A stretch of DNA of 64,000 nt. It comes from an uncultured Bacteroidales bacterium. GTDB taxonomy: Bacteria; Bacteroidota; Bacteroidia; Bacteroidales; UBA932. The stretch is taken from positions 1 through 64,000 of the forward strand of contig CASFGK010000008.1 of NCBI GenBank assembly GCA_949294195.1, in the 5' to 3' direction. Made by a program: the position numbers and the translations under genes. A model generated the notes under the pieces. That model saw nothing but the letters and a program-made list of their open reading frames with translations, did not search any database and was not told where the DNA came from. Positions 19,416 through 27,855 of the stretch are shown one piece after another; the stretch's first letter is position 1, and each line of letters begins with the position of its first letter.

Positions 19416-19439
19416 ATGAAAAACTGCTACATAAAATGA
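19416..19439 (+). other. Seven-codon upstream reading frame overlapping the exporter start
   Basis: ATG at 19416 encodes MKNCYIK and stops at TGA 19437-19439, overlapping the next ATG (19436) as ATGA. It is the first ATG after the predicted transcription start. Such a layout allows translational coupling. It may also be chance, given its short length. Confidence 0.3.
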
Positions 19440-20674
19440 AACAAATGTTAAGACAATTCGCTTCCGAAGACTGGATCATAGTCTTTGCAGGAGCGGTGAT
19501 TCTTGCCCTGGCATGTATTTTCCCGGATGTCATGCCGGAAATGCCCAAGTCGCTGGCTACAGGGGCGGACTGGCTTTCTGCAGGATATATGTTCCTTTTC
19601 GTGCTGGTTCTCACCTATGTCACTTCGGCAGTCATGGGAAGGCCTCTGAAATGGATTTTCCCTTCACTTCTGGTGATTTTCTCCCTTACACTTGCCGCCC
19701 AGCTTATAGCTTCCATACCTGCAGTAAAGGAACTGGGGTTCGAATCCGTATTTTTCGCTGTCATTCTCGGCTTGGTTATCAGCAATCTGTTCAGAGTTCC
19801 GGAATGGCTCAAATCTGCCGTACAGAGCGAGTTCTACATTAAAATAGGAATAATTTGCCTCGGTTCGACAATCCTTTTCGGTGAAGTGATGAAATCTGGA
19901 GCCTACGGACTGGCACAGTCCCTTATCGTGGTGTTTACCGTATGGTATTTCGCTTTCTGGTTCGGCAGAAAAATGAATATAGATCCGGAAATGGGAACAA
20001 TGGTATCCAGTGCGGTTTCCATCTGCGGAGTATCGGCTGCAATAGCCACCTGCGGAGTGATAAAGGGAGACAACAGGAAACTTTCATATGTCATATCCCT
20101 TGTGCTTATCATAGCCATTCCCATGATGTATATTCTGCCGTGGCTTGCCGGACTGATGGGCCTCAGCGAGGAAGTTGCAGGAGCATGGCTCGGAGGTACG
20201 ATTGATACTACAGGTGCCGTAGCGGCTTCAGGCACTCTGGTAGGAGAGACGGCAGCCAAGACGGCTGTGATAGTGAAATCCTCTCAGAATGTACTTCTTG
20301 GAGTAGCCGCTTTCGTCATCTCGCTCATGTGGTCCTACCAGGGTAAGAATCATGCGGAAAAACCAACACTCGGTGTGATTTGGGACAGGTTCCCGAAGTT
20401 TGTCGTAGGTTTTATCCTGGCTTCTCTGGTGTTCAGTTTCGCCATGGATACGGAAACGGCAAAAACAGTCGGTGCAGTGACAAAAGGATTCCAGAACACG
20501 CTTTTCAGTGTGGCTTTTGTCTGTATAGGCCTTGAGACAAGGTTCAATGAAATATTCAGCAGGGAAAACCGTACTCCGCTGAAAGTCTTCCTTGTTGCGC
20601 AGGCATTCAATATTGTAGTGACTCTTGTCATTGCCTGGATTATATTCGGTCTTGTAAAGCCGATGCTCGGCTGA
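19436..20674 (+). CDS. YeiH/UPF0324-family putative sulfate or sulfur-compound exporter
   Basis: The 412-residue inner membrane protein has about ten hydrophobic helices. Conserved family signatures include IGIICLGSTILFGEVMKSG, VSICGVSAAIATCGVI and GGTIDTTGAVAASGTLVGE. Family members are annotated as putative sulfate exporters; direct biochemical support is thin. It is transcribed alone from a strong promoter. The neighbouring genes do not indicate the substrate. Confidence 0.85.
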   Translation: MKQMLRQFASEDWIIVFAGAVILALACIFPDVMPEMPKSLATGADWLSAGYMFLFVLVLTYVTSAVMGRPLKWIFPSLLVIFSLTLAAQLIASIPAVKELGFESVFFAVILGLVISNLFRVPEWLKSAVQSEFYIKIGIICLGSTILFGEVMKSGAYGLAQSLIVVFTVWYFAFWFGRKMNIDPEMGTMVSSAVSICGVSAAIATCGVIKGDNRKLSYVISLVLIIAIPMMYILPWLAGLMGLSEEVAGAWLGGTIDTTGAVAASGTLVGETAAKTAVIVKSSQNVLLGVAAFVISLMWSYQGKNHAEKPTLGVIWDRFPKFVVGFILASLVFSFAMDTETAKTVGAVTKGFQNTLFSVAFVCIGLETRFNEIFSRENRTPLKVFLVAQAFNIVVTLVIAWIIFGLVKPMLG

Positions 20675-20701
20675 CAGGAATATCCGACAGACGGAGTTTT
20701 G

Positions 20702-20732
20702 ATAAGCCTGTGCACTATTGTGGCAGGCTTAT
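20702..20732. terminator. Hairpin between convergent YeiH and protease/barrel genes
   Basis: ATAAGCCTG (20702-20710) and CAGGCTTAT (20724-20732) pair, with extra CAC/GTG pairing inside. The T-run is weak. It overlaps the last codons of the minus-strand gene. Confidence 0.45.
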
Positions 20733-23705
20733 ATTGAATACGGGGCCTATGTAATGACGTCCTGCGCTGTATCCTGACGCATTCAGCTGTCCGAAAGACC
20801 GGCCTCCGTTGTACGAATAGGTCAGACCTATGCTTATAGGTGTGCCTATCCAGAAAAAACATCCGAATTCAACGGCAGCGGATACTCCTGCGGAATAAAG
20901 GCTGCCTCCAGGAAATACCGTTAAATCAAAATGCGGAGTTATGACTGCGCGTTTTACATAAAATGCGGACGACAGGCTGAAGTCGCCGAGGTATACGGGC
21001 ATTGCATATTCTGCCGTGAACTTGCAGCTTGCATTGAATCCTGCCATATAGGATGAAAGCCTGTCATTCCGGCTGAGTCCGCGAGGCAATGTATTGACTA
21101 TACTTGATGAAAACAGGGAAGTCCTGTCTGTCTGCCACTGGCCCGTAGCGGTGAGCCTGAAACCGTGTGTGGAAAAGAAGCCGGGCAGATAACCATAGAC
21201 ATAGCCGTATGCCACCGGAGAAAAATACTCTGACAGTCCGATGTACCCTGAAATTCCTCCTTCCACTCCGATTCCAAGATCCGGATATATTTCCGAAACG
21301 GCGGTTCCCAGCATGGTATATGCACGGACGGACGCAGTCATGGTCTGGTACAGTTTTCCTATATACGAATCATTGCTTGCGCTCCATGCAATCTGCGGAA
21401 CCACTCCCCGGTACCATCCTCCGGACGAGAAATTGAACGGTATATAGGCCGAAACCCTTCCCCGTACGGAAGGGATGCTGAAAGCATATGATTTCAGTGA
21501 GACCAGGTATTTCTGCATGTCAACCATCTCCATTGACAGGAAATAATTCCTTGCGGCTCTGTCATTGATATCGACAGAGGCTTCTATTACCGGATAGAGC
21601 CCGGAATAAGTGAATTTGGCGTGTCCCGAATGCCTCCAGAAATTCCTGTCATACGGATCCTTGTGCGCCGAGTATCCGAAACTTGCCGTAAATGTGCCGA
21701 GGTTGTTCTGCATTACAGCGGCAACACCGGGAGAAGCAATTTCGTAGAAATGGTCGTAGCTGAGGTTCTTTATGTTGTCATAGCTGAAATATACCGGAGC
21801 CCATGAATGTATGTTGAAAAGATGCGGGAACTTGCGGTAACGTTCCGGAGCGGAGAATCTGACGGCGACGGCAGAGTCAGCACAGTCAATGCAGGCATTT
21901 TCTGAAATTCTTCTTTCCTGTAGGGAAAGCTTTTCCGCCACCTTGTAGACATATCTTTCACTGAAATCCTCCAGGCTGTACTGGAGCGAATCCGCATCAG
22001 TGGTGCTGAGTATGGCTCCGTCATGGCAGAGAACAGAATGGTACAGTCTTTTCCCGTCGGTACTGAACTGGAAGTCCTTTGCTCCGTACGGAGTGGAAGT
22101 GGCCCTGTATGTTTCTCCTGTCTCAGGACGGAAAACGTACAGTTCGTTTACTCCGGTACGGTCACTTGTGAATGCGACATGCCCGCCCGCGCGGCGAAGG
22201 CCGGATATCTTTACCGGACCCGGTTCCAGAACTGATACCAGAGGTGTGGCAGTCATGTCTTTATGCAGTACACAGTAATAAAGTCCTGTGCCGTTTTCGG
22301 ATATTCCTGATACGAAGATTCTGTCTCCCACCCATACGGACTCTGTTATCTGCAATGAATCCGGAGCGGCTATAAAGGTCCTGACATTGCCTTCAAAGTC
22401 AAGTACGGCTATTCTGCTGCCCCCCTCCACCATGTATTCCGTAGCGGCGACAAGACCGAGACTGTCTGAAACGCTTGGGTTGAAAAGCCTGCCTTCACGG
22501 GTAAGTGTCCTTTTCCTGCCTTTGTCCGTATCGAAGTACCTTATCCTCGAGTTTGTCTTGTGACCCCATCTTGCGTCAGGGACTGATTCGCTCCAGTACA
22601 GCCTGCCGGTACTGTCCGAGTATTCCAGCTTGCTTGTCTGTGTGGCGAAGGCTCCCAGACGCTTTTCTTTCCCGGAATAGCTGTACAGCATGAGAGACCG
22701 GCTTCTGTCCATGCCGCTGCGCAGTGTATATATTCCTTCAGGAGAGGCTGCCGACCCTTCATACAGGGTGTACCTCCGTATCTTTTTGCCGGGAACAGGT
22801 TCCGAGGTCATGAACGGGACCCTTTCAGCCTTGTCCGCGGCCCACATTCCGGCATAGAAGTCCATTACTTCCCGGAATGTATTCTTCAGGTTTTTCCCGC
22901 TTGTCTGTCGGGTGACAGTATTTGCGTAAAAAAGGTCGTATGGCCTCCTGGCCGGGTAGTGCAGGTATCTTGCAGTGTATTCACAGTCGTCATACAGATA
23001 TCTTACTCCGCTTATGAACAGATATCCGAGAGAATATTCGTTGGGAGTATAGTACCTGTATGAACCGTATTTCCACTGTTTTGAACTGCGGATATCCCCG
23101 TTGTCGGCGGCTATCATGTACCAGTTCAGCAGGTCGGCAGTCCTTCCCCTTCCTGAAGAGGACAGGGCGGTTTCCGCGACAACCGCATCACCTTCTAGAA
23201 GCCATTTGCTGGGATACAGTCCCGCTATTGCACCGGTCCACATCTGTCCGAAAATCCAGTTGAAAGGCTTGAATACGCGGCTCATTCCCTGCTGCATCTG
23301 GGCGATATGCCTGGATTCGTGTATGGCGAGATTCTTTTCCCAGGTCATCGGTTCCGGAGAATATGCCGGCGGCGTCGTGTACAGCTCCACGCGCCTTGGG
23401 GCCCAGACTACCGTTCCGTTTGAGTTTACATTGTATGCATGCAGGATTACAGGCATTTTCCTTCGCATGAATTCTCCTGGTACATATCCCGCTGTACGGG
23501 CAACGGCCATTCTATACCTTTCCAGATTTTCACCGTACACATGTGCCAGAGAATCAAGTCCTTCCGGATATATTATACTGTAGTTTCCAGTCTGTACCAT
23601 GTACCATCTGAGCGAGCCCTGGTCATCTCCCGTAGTATAGAACTGGGCTTTTGCCCAAAGGGAAGAGACTGTAAGGAATATGACTGTAAGGATGACTTTC
23701 TTCAT
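20715..23705 (-). CDS. Exported metalloprotease-like, beta-propeller and outer membrane barrel protein
   Basis: This 996-residue protein has a signal peptide (residues 1-20, cut near AKAQ). Next comes a gluzincin-like zinc peptidase region with HESRH at 129-133 and a likely third ligand E171 in WLLEGDAVVAE. The middle (about 300-580) holds repeated YW/TD-type blades like TolB propellers, for example GIYTLRSGMDRSRS and HVAFTSDRTGVNELYVF. From about residue 640 aromatic beta strands run to the C terminus, which fits an outer membrane barrel. Catalysis is inferred only from the motif. It has its own promoter and is divergent from a thioredoxin-fold lipoprotein. Confidence 0.65.
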   Translation of the reverse strand: MKKVILTVIFLTVSSLWAKAQFYTTGDDQGSLRWYMVQTGNYSIIYPEGLDSLAHVYGENLERYRMAVARTAGYVPGEFMRRKMPVILHAYNVNSNGTVVWAPRRVELYTTPPAYSPEPMTWEKNLAIHESRHIAQMQQGMSRVFKPFNWIFGQMWTGAIAGLYPSKWLLEGDAVVAETALSSSGRGRTADLLNWYMIAADNGDIRSSKQWKYGSYRYYTPNEYSLGYLFISGVRYLYDDCEYTARYLHYPARRPYDLFYANTVTRQTSGKNLKNTFREVMDFYAGMWAADKAERVPFMTSEPVPGKKIRRYTLYEGSAASPEGIYTLRSGMDRSRSLMLYSYSGKEKRLGAFATQTSKLEYSDSTGRLYWSESVPDARWGHKTNSRIRYFDTDKGRKRTLTREGRLFNPSVSDSLGLVAATEYMVEGGSRIAVLDFEGNVRTFIAAPDSLQITESVWVGDRIFVSGISENGTGLYYCVLHKDMTATPLVSVLEPGPVKISGLRRAGGHVAFTSDRTGVNELYVFRPETGETYRATSTPYGAKDFQFSTDGKRLYHSVLCHDGAILSTTDADSLQYSLEDFSERYVYKVAEKLSLQERRISENACIDCADSAVAVRFSAPERYRKFPHLFNIHSWAPVYFSYDNIKNLSYDHFYEIASPGVAAVMQNNLGTFTASFGYSAHKDPYDRNFWRHSGHAKFTYSGLYPVIEASVDINDRAARNYFLSMEMVDMQKYLVSLKSYAFSIPSVRGRVSAYIPFNFSSGGWYRGVVPQIAWSASNDSYIGKLYQTMTASVRAYTMLGTAVSEIYPDLGIGVEGGISGYIGLSEYFSPVAYGYVYGYLPGFFSTHGFRLTATGQWQTDRTSLFSSSIVNTLPRGLSRNDRLSSYMAGFNASCKFTAEYAMPVYLGDFSLSSAFYVKRAVITPHFDLTVFPGGSLYSAGVSAAVEFGCFFWIGTPISIGLTYSYNGGRSFGQLNASGYSAGRHYIGPVFNISLPQ

Positions 23706-23730
23706 GTACGTGATAAGGATATTCTGGCGG

Positions 23731-23762
23731 CAAATCTAATTATTTTTATAATTTTGCCCAAA
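23731..23762 (-). promoter_or_regulatory. -33/-7 promoter of the protease/barrel gene
   Basis: On the minus strand TTTG (23762-23759), 20 nt, TAGATTTG (23738-23731) is a full match. The start codon is 25 nt on. A plus-strand TAATTTTG (23749-23756) overlaps it and may serve the divergent lipoprotein gene. Confidence 0.65.
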
Positions 23763-23795
23763 CCAGTAAAATACAATATGGTAAAACCCGATTTC

Positions 23796-24764
23796 ATGAA
23801 ACTCTGCCGTCTGTTGCTGCTCCCGGTATGTGCTGTATCCGTGCTTTTCACCGGCTGCCGGGAATCACATTCCGGAAAATATGCCTCACATCCGTTTCCG
23901 GTGCCTGAAATACCGGCGATGGTCTCATCCGGAGCTGATGCCCTGGAATATCTGGTACTGAACTACTGGAGTGTTTTTACGGACACAACGGCTCTGTATC
24001 CGTGTGATTCGTCTCTGGTCAACGGAGTGATTGAAGATGATGTGGAACAGGCTCTTGCCAACTGGATTTCACTTGCCGGCAGAGTGGACGGCAGAACTGC
24101 CGCAAAGGGAATGTCGGCACTGTTTGACGGCATCTCTGCCTGTGAATACAAGGATACTTCTTCGACAGTGTTTGAAATCATGGCGGAGCTGGTGGAGAAA
24201 TATCTGTATGACCCCAATTCTCCTGTGCGCAATGAGGATCTGTATCAGGTTTTCGCTACCGGAATGGCAGGAAGTCCCTGGCTTTCTCCTGAGGAAAGGG
24301 CTGTTTATGAGTATGATGCGGAGATGTGTTCACTAAATGCTACGGGAACACCTGCTGCCGATTTTGTCTTCAGTGACAAATACGGAAGGAAAAGGACACT
24401 CTACGGTATCAAGGCAGACTACACTCTTCTGTTTTTCAGTAATCCCGGATGCGAGGCATGCAAGTATATAATCGGAGAGATGTGCTCTGACCCTGTTCTT
24501 GAATCTCTTGTTTCTTCCGGAAAAGTGGCGGTAGCCAATATCTATATTGATGAAGATCTCCAGTCGTGGTACGGCTACCAGGGTTTCTACCCTGAGGAGT
24601 GGTACAACGGATATGACCCTGATTTCATCATCCGTACGGATTTTCTGTACAATGTCCGGGCTATACCTTCCCTCTATCTTCTTGACAGGGACAAGAAAGT
24701 ACTTCTGAAGGATGCTCCGGATGCGGCGGTCTTTTCGTATCTGCATCAGATATCAGGGAAATGA
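23796..24764 (+). CDS. Thioredoxin-fold lipoprotein (DUF5106-like)
   Basis: The protein of about 322 residues has a lipoprotein signal with lipobox VLFTGC (Cys21), so it should be tethered in the periplasm or outer membrane. The C-terminal half is a thioredoxin-like domain with CEAC as the active-site CxxC (segment FFSNPGCEACKYIIGEM) and a cis-Pro-type region RAIPSLYLLD. The N-terminal helical half resembles the Bacteroidetes DUF5106 group. A thiol oxidoreductase role in the periplasm is likely but the partner is unknown. An ATG at 23778 is an alternative start. Confidence 0.7.
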   Translation: MKLCRLLLLPVCAVSVLFTGCRESHSGKYASHPFPVPEIPAMVSSGADALEYLVLNYWSVFTDTTALYPCDSSLVNGVIEDDVEQALANWISLAGRVDGRTAAKGMSALFDGISACEYKDTSSTVFEIMAELVEKYLYDPNSPVRNEDLYQVFATGMAGSPWLSPEERAVYEYDAEMCSLNATGTPAADFVFSDKYGRKRTLYGIKADYTLLFFSNPGCEACKYIIGEMCSDPVLESLVSSGKVAVANIYIDEDLQSWYGYQGFYPEEWYNGYDPDFIIRTDFLYNVRAIPSLYLLDRDKKVLLKDAPDAAVFSYLHQISGK

Positions 24765-24850
24765 CTATATTTGCCTTCGGCATTTATACGGCTGCGCCAC
24801 AATATATTTACTATCCGTTTCAAAGCAATCAACATTAATTTCTGATAACC

Positions 24851-25900
24851 ATGAACATAGAAAAGGAAATCTGGGGCACTGCCCCTGGCGGAAAGGAAAT
24901 CTGCCGCTATACACTCAGGAACAGTAAGGGAGCGTATGTACAGCTTTCAAGTGTAGGTGCCGGAATTACGGCAGTCGCAGTTCCTGACAGGGATGGAAAG
25001 CTGGATGACGTTCTTCTTGGATACAAGGATCCTTTGAGCTATTTCAATGACGGGCCTTGTGCCGGAAAAGTACCCGGGAGATATGCAAACAGGATTGCCA
25101 AAGGCCGTTTTTCACTGGACGGGAAGGAATATACTCTTCCGGTAAACAACGGTCCGAACCACCTGCACGGCGGGCCGTGGGGATTCCAGAACCAGGTTTG
25201 GGACAGCAGAATCCATGAGAATGGCGTAGAATTCATGTATTATTCTGAAGACGGGGAGATGGGTTATCCCGGTGCTCTCAAGGCCGTAGCCCGCTACGAA
25301 TGGAGTGAAGGGAACGAGTTGAGGCTGACTCTGACGGCTGAGACAGATGCGCCTACCGTGGTGAACCTTACCAACCATGCATATTTCAATCTCAACGGGG
25401 AAGGAAGCGGCAGTGTCCTAGGACATGAACTCAGGCTGAATGCCTCCGAGTATCTGCCTACTGACGATACTCTCATTCCTGTGGGGGAGAGCGAGCCGGT
25501 AGCGGGAACACCGATGGATTTCGTTGTAGCCAAACCTCTCGGCCGGGATATCAGGGAAGATTTTCCTGCGCTGAAATACGGCAAAGGGTATGACAACTGC
25601 TGGGTTATAGACGGAGCTGAGCCTGGACAGCTTCAGACAGCGGCGGAACTGTATGCTCCTGAGAGCGGGCGTGTACTGGAAGTTATCACTACACAGCCCG
25701 GAGTACAGGTATATACCGGAAACTGGCTTGCAGGGTGTCCGGAAGGCAAGTGCGGACGCAGTTACAACGATTATGACGGAGTGGCTATCGAGTGCCAGCA
25801 CTTCCCGGATTCCCCTAATCATCCGGACTATCCGTCTTCAGTGCTGCGGCCTGGAGAGACATTTGAAGAAGCGGTAATCTTCGCTTTTAAAGTAAGATAG
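24851..25900 (+). CDS. galM: Aldose 1-epimerase
   Basis: Mutarotase interconverts the alpha and beta anomers of hexoses such as galactose. The 349-residue protein has the catalytic-site segments NHLHGGPWGFQ, VVNLTNHAYFNLNG and the C-terminal QVYTGNW and GVAIECQHFPDSPNHP. No signal peptide is visible, so it is probably cytoplasmic and supplies galactokinase. It is transcribed alone and shares a terminator with convergent thyA. Confidence 0.95.
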   Translation: MNIEKEIWGTAPGGKEICRYTLRNSKGAYVQLSSVGAGITAVAVPDRDGKLDDVLLGYKDPLSYFNDGPCAGKVPGRYANRIAKGRFSLDGKEYTLPVNNGPNHLHGGPWGFQNQVWDSRIHENGVEFMYYSEDGEMGYPGALKAVARYEWSEGNELRLTLTAETDAPTVVNLTNHAYFNLNGEGSGSVLGHELRLNASEYLPTDDTLIPVGESEPVAGTPMDFVVAKPLGRDIREDFPALKYGKGYDNCWVIDGAEPGQLQTAAELYAPESGRVLEVITTQPGVQVYTGNWLAGCPEGKCGRSYNDYDGVAIECQHFPDSPNHPDYPSSVLRPGETFEEAVIFAFKVR

Positions 25901-25902
25901 AA

Positions 25903-25940
25903 ATGAAAAAAGCGGTCTTCAAAATGACCGCTTTTTTCAT
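25903..25940. terminator. Bidirectional terminator between galM and thyA
   Basis: 15-nt arms (25903-25917 and 25926-25940) pair perfectly, with A6 before and T6 after the GCGGTC core. It overlaps the thyA stop codon and serves both convergent genes. Confidence 0.9.
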
Positions 25941-26731
25941 ACGGCTACAGGAGCCTTGATTGCAGGCCACGGGTCATACCCTTCCAGAGTGAAATCTTCG
26001 TATTTGAAGTCGAATATGCTTTTCACATCCGGATTGATCTTCATTACGGGCAGGGGCCTAGGCTCGCGTGAAAGCTGCAGCGCCACCTGGTCGAAATGGT
26101 TTTTGTATATATGGGTATCACCGGTGGTATGTATGAATTCTCCGGGCTTCAGTCCGCACACCTGTGCTACCATCATGGTCAGCATGGCGTATGAGGCTAT
26201 ATTGAACGGTACTCCGAGGAAAACGTCAGCACTGCGCTGGTATAGCTGGCAGGAAAGTTTTCCTTCGGCGACATAAAACTGGAACATCGTGTGGCATGGC
26301 GGAAGGGCCATCCTGTCCACTTCGGCGACATTCCATGCAGATACTATGAGCCTGCGGCTGTCGGGATTTTTCCTGATGGCCGCAATGACATTTGAAAGCT
26401 GGTCGATGGTATGGCCGTCAGGGGCAGGCCAGCTTCTCCACTGATGGCCGTAAACTGGGCCCAGATCGCCGTTTTCATCAGCCCATTCGTCCCAGATGGA
26501 TACTCCGTGGTCTTTCAGATATCTGATGTTGGTATCTCCTGCTATGAACCACAGAAGCTCGTAGATAATGGATTTGAGATGCACTTTCTTGGTGGTGAGA
26601 AGAGGGAATCCCTCACTCAGATCAAAGCGCATCTGGTATCCGAACACACTCTGGGTACCTACTCCTGTACGGTCGTGCTTCATCACTCCGTGTCCGCGTA
26701 TGTGACGAAGAAGGTCAAGGTACTGCTTCAT
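25937..26731 (-). CDS. thyA: Thymidylate synthase ThyA
   Basis: ThyA makes dTMP from dUMP using methylene-tetrahydrofolate as carbon donor and reductant. The 264-residue length is canonical. The catalytic cysteine lies in [12 protein letters not shown], preceded by DRMALPP, and the dUMP-binding segments [17 protein letters not shown] and HIYKNH are intact. It follows mrp with a 3-nt gap. folA, often adjacent, is 16 kb away. Confidence 0.97.
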   Translation of the reverse strand: MKQYLDLLRHIRGHGVMKHDRTGVGTQSVFGYQMRFDLSEGFPLLTTKKVHLKSIIYELLWFIAGDTNIRYLKDHGVSIWDEWADENGDLGPVYGHQWRSWPAPDGHTIDQLSNVIAAIRKNPDSRRLIVSAWNVAEVDRMALPPCHTMFQFYVAEGKLSCQLYQRSADVFLGVPFNIASYAMLTMMVAQVCGLKPGEFIHTTGDTHIYKNHFDQVALQLSREPRPLPVMKINPDVKSIFDFKYEDFTLEGYDPWPAIKAPVAV

Positions 26732-26734
26732 GGC

Positions 26735-27802
26735 CTATTTCCCGTTTACTTCTTCGGCAAGCCGGGAGGCGAGCGCCATAAACGCTGTTCCGTCAGGACG
26801 GTTTGAAAGGGCGGCAGGCTCTCCGCTGTCTCCGCTTTCGCGTATGCTCTGGACGATAGGAATCTGTCCGAGAAGCGGGATGCCGTATTTTCCAGCCATT
26901 TCTATACCGCCGTTTTTCCCGAAGATATAGTATTTGTTTTCAGGAAGTTCTTCCGGTGTGAACCAGGCCATGTTCTCGACAAGTCCGAAGATAGGCTTCC
27001 TTATGCTGTCGTTTCGGAACATGTTCACCCCTTTCTCTACGTCTGCCAATGCCACCGCTTGCGGTGTGGTCACTATCACCGCTCCGCTCATAGGGATATC
27101 GTGAACAAGGCTGATATGTATGTCTCCTGTTCCCGGAGGCATGTCGATGAGCAGGAAGTCAAGCTCCCCCCAGCGTACTTGCAGAATCATCTGCTTGAGA
27201 GCATTGCACGCCATCGGTCCTCTCCAGATAAGAGCCTGTTCGGGCTTTGCGAAATAGCCTATGGACATCCATTTGACACCGTATTTTTCCAGAGGCATGA
27301 TCACTTCCTTTTCACCTTCCCGGAATGCCTCGGGCATATCATTTTCCGTTCCTGTCATCTTTGGCACGGACGGTCCGTAGACATCAGCATCTGCCAGTCC
27401 TACCTTGTAGCCGGCACGGGCCAGGGCGATGGCCAGATTGACGGCGACTGTTGATTTGCCCACTCCTCCTTTGCCGGAAGCCACGCCTATGATGTGTCTT
27501 ACATGCTCCAGTTCTTCAGTCCCGAGGTTGAGTCCGACAGGTTTTTTTGAAGTGTCTTCTTTGACTACTGTCCTGACTTCCACCTGTGTCCCTGCAGGGG
27601 CATGGCGGATTACGGCAGCCTTTGTACTTCCTATAAGATATTCTGCCAGAGGGTCACGGTGTTTGGGGAAAGCGAGGGTGACAGTGACAGTGTCACCCTC
27701 GATACCGACTTTCTCCACCATGCCCAGCTCCACGATGTTCCTGTCACCCTTTCCTGGATGCTGTACATCATAGAGCATTTTCATTATTTCATTCGGTTTC
27801 AT
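26735..27802 (-). CDS. mrp: Mrp/ApbC-type Fe-S cluster carrier ATPase
   Basis: Mrp proteins bind and transfer Fe-S clusters in the cytoplasm. The 355-residue protein has an N-terminal MIP18/DUF59-like domain and then the deviant Walker A GKGGVGKSTVAVNLA. LADADVYGPSVPKM and the LIDMPPGTGD motif follow. The CxxC cluster-binding pair seen in many Mrp/Nbp35 proteins is not evident here. It is in one operon with thyA. Confidence 0.9.
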   Translation of the reverse strand: MKPNEIMKMLYDVQHPGKGDRNIVELGMVEKVGIEGDTVTVTLAFPKHRDPLAEYLIGSTKAAVIRHAPAGTQVEVRTVVKEDTSKKPVGLNLGTEELEHVRHIIGVASGKGGVGKSTVAVNLAIALARAGYKVGLADADVYGPSVPKMTGTENDMPEAFREGEKEVIMPLEKYGVKWMSIGYFAKPEQALIWRGPMACNALKQMILQVRWGELDFLLIDMPPGTGDIHISLVHDIPMSGAVIVTTPQAVALADVEKGVNMFRNDSIRKPIFGLVENMAWFTPEELPENKYYIFGKNGGIEMAGKYGIPLLGQIPIVQSIRESGDSGEPAALSNRPDGTAFMALASRLAEEVNGK

Positions 27803-27855
27803 TATGTTGTATTTTACAGTTCCAATTCATTCAGCTCTGAAGCCATACTGCCCTT

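Noticed and set aside
17442-25900. galK and galM as one operon
   Set aside because: They are 6 kb apart with intervening opposite-strand genes and separate terminators.
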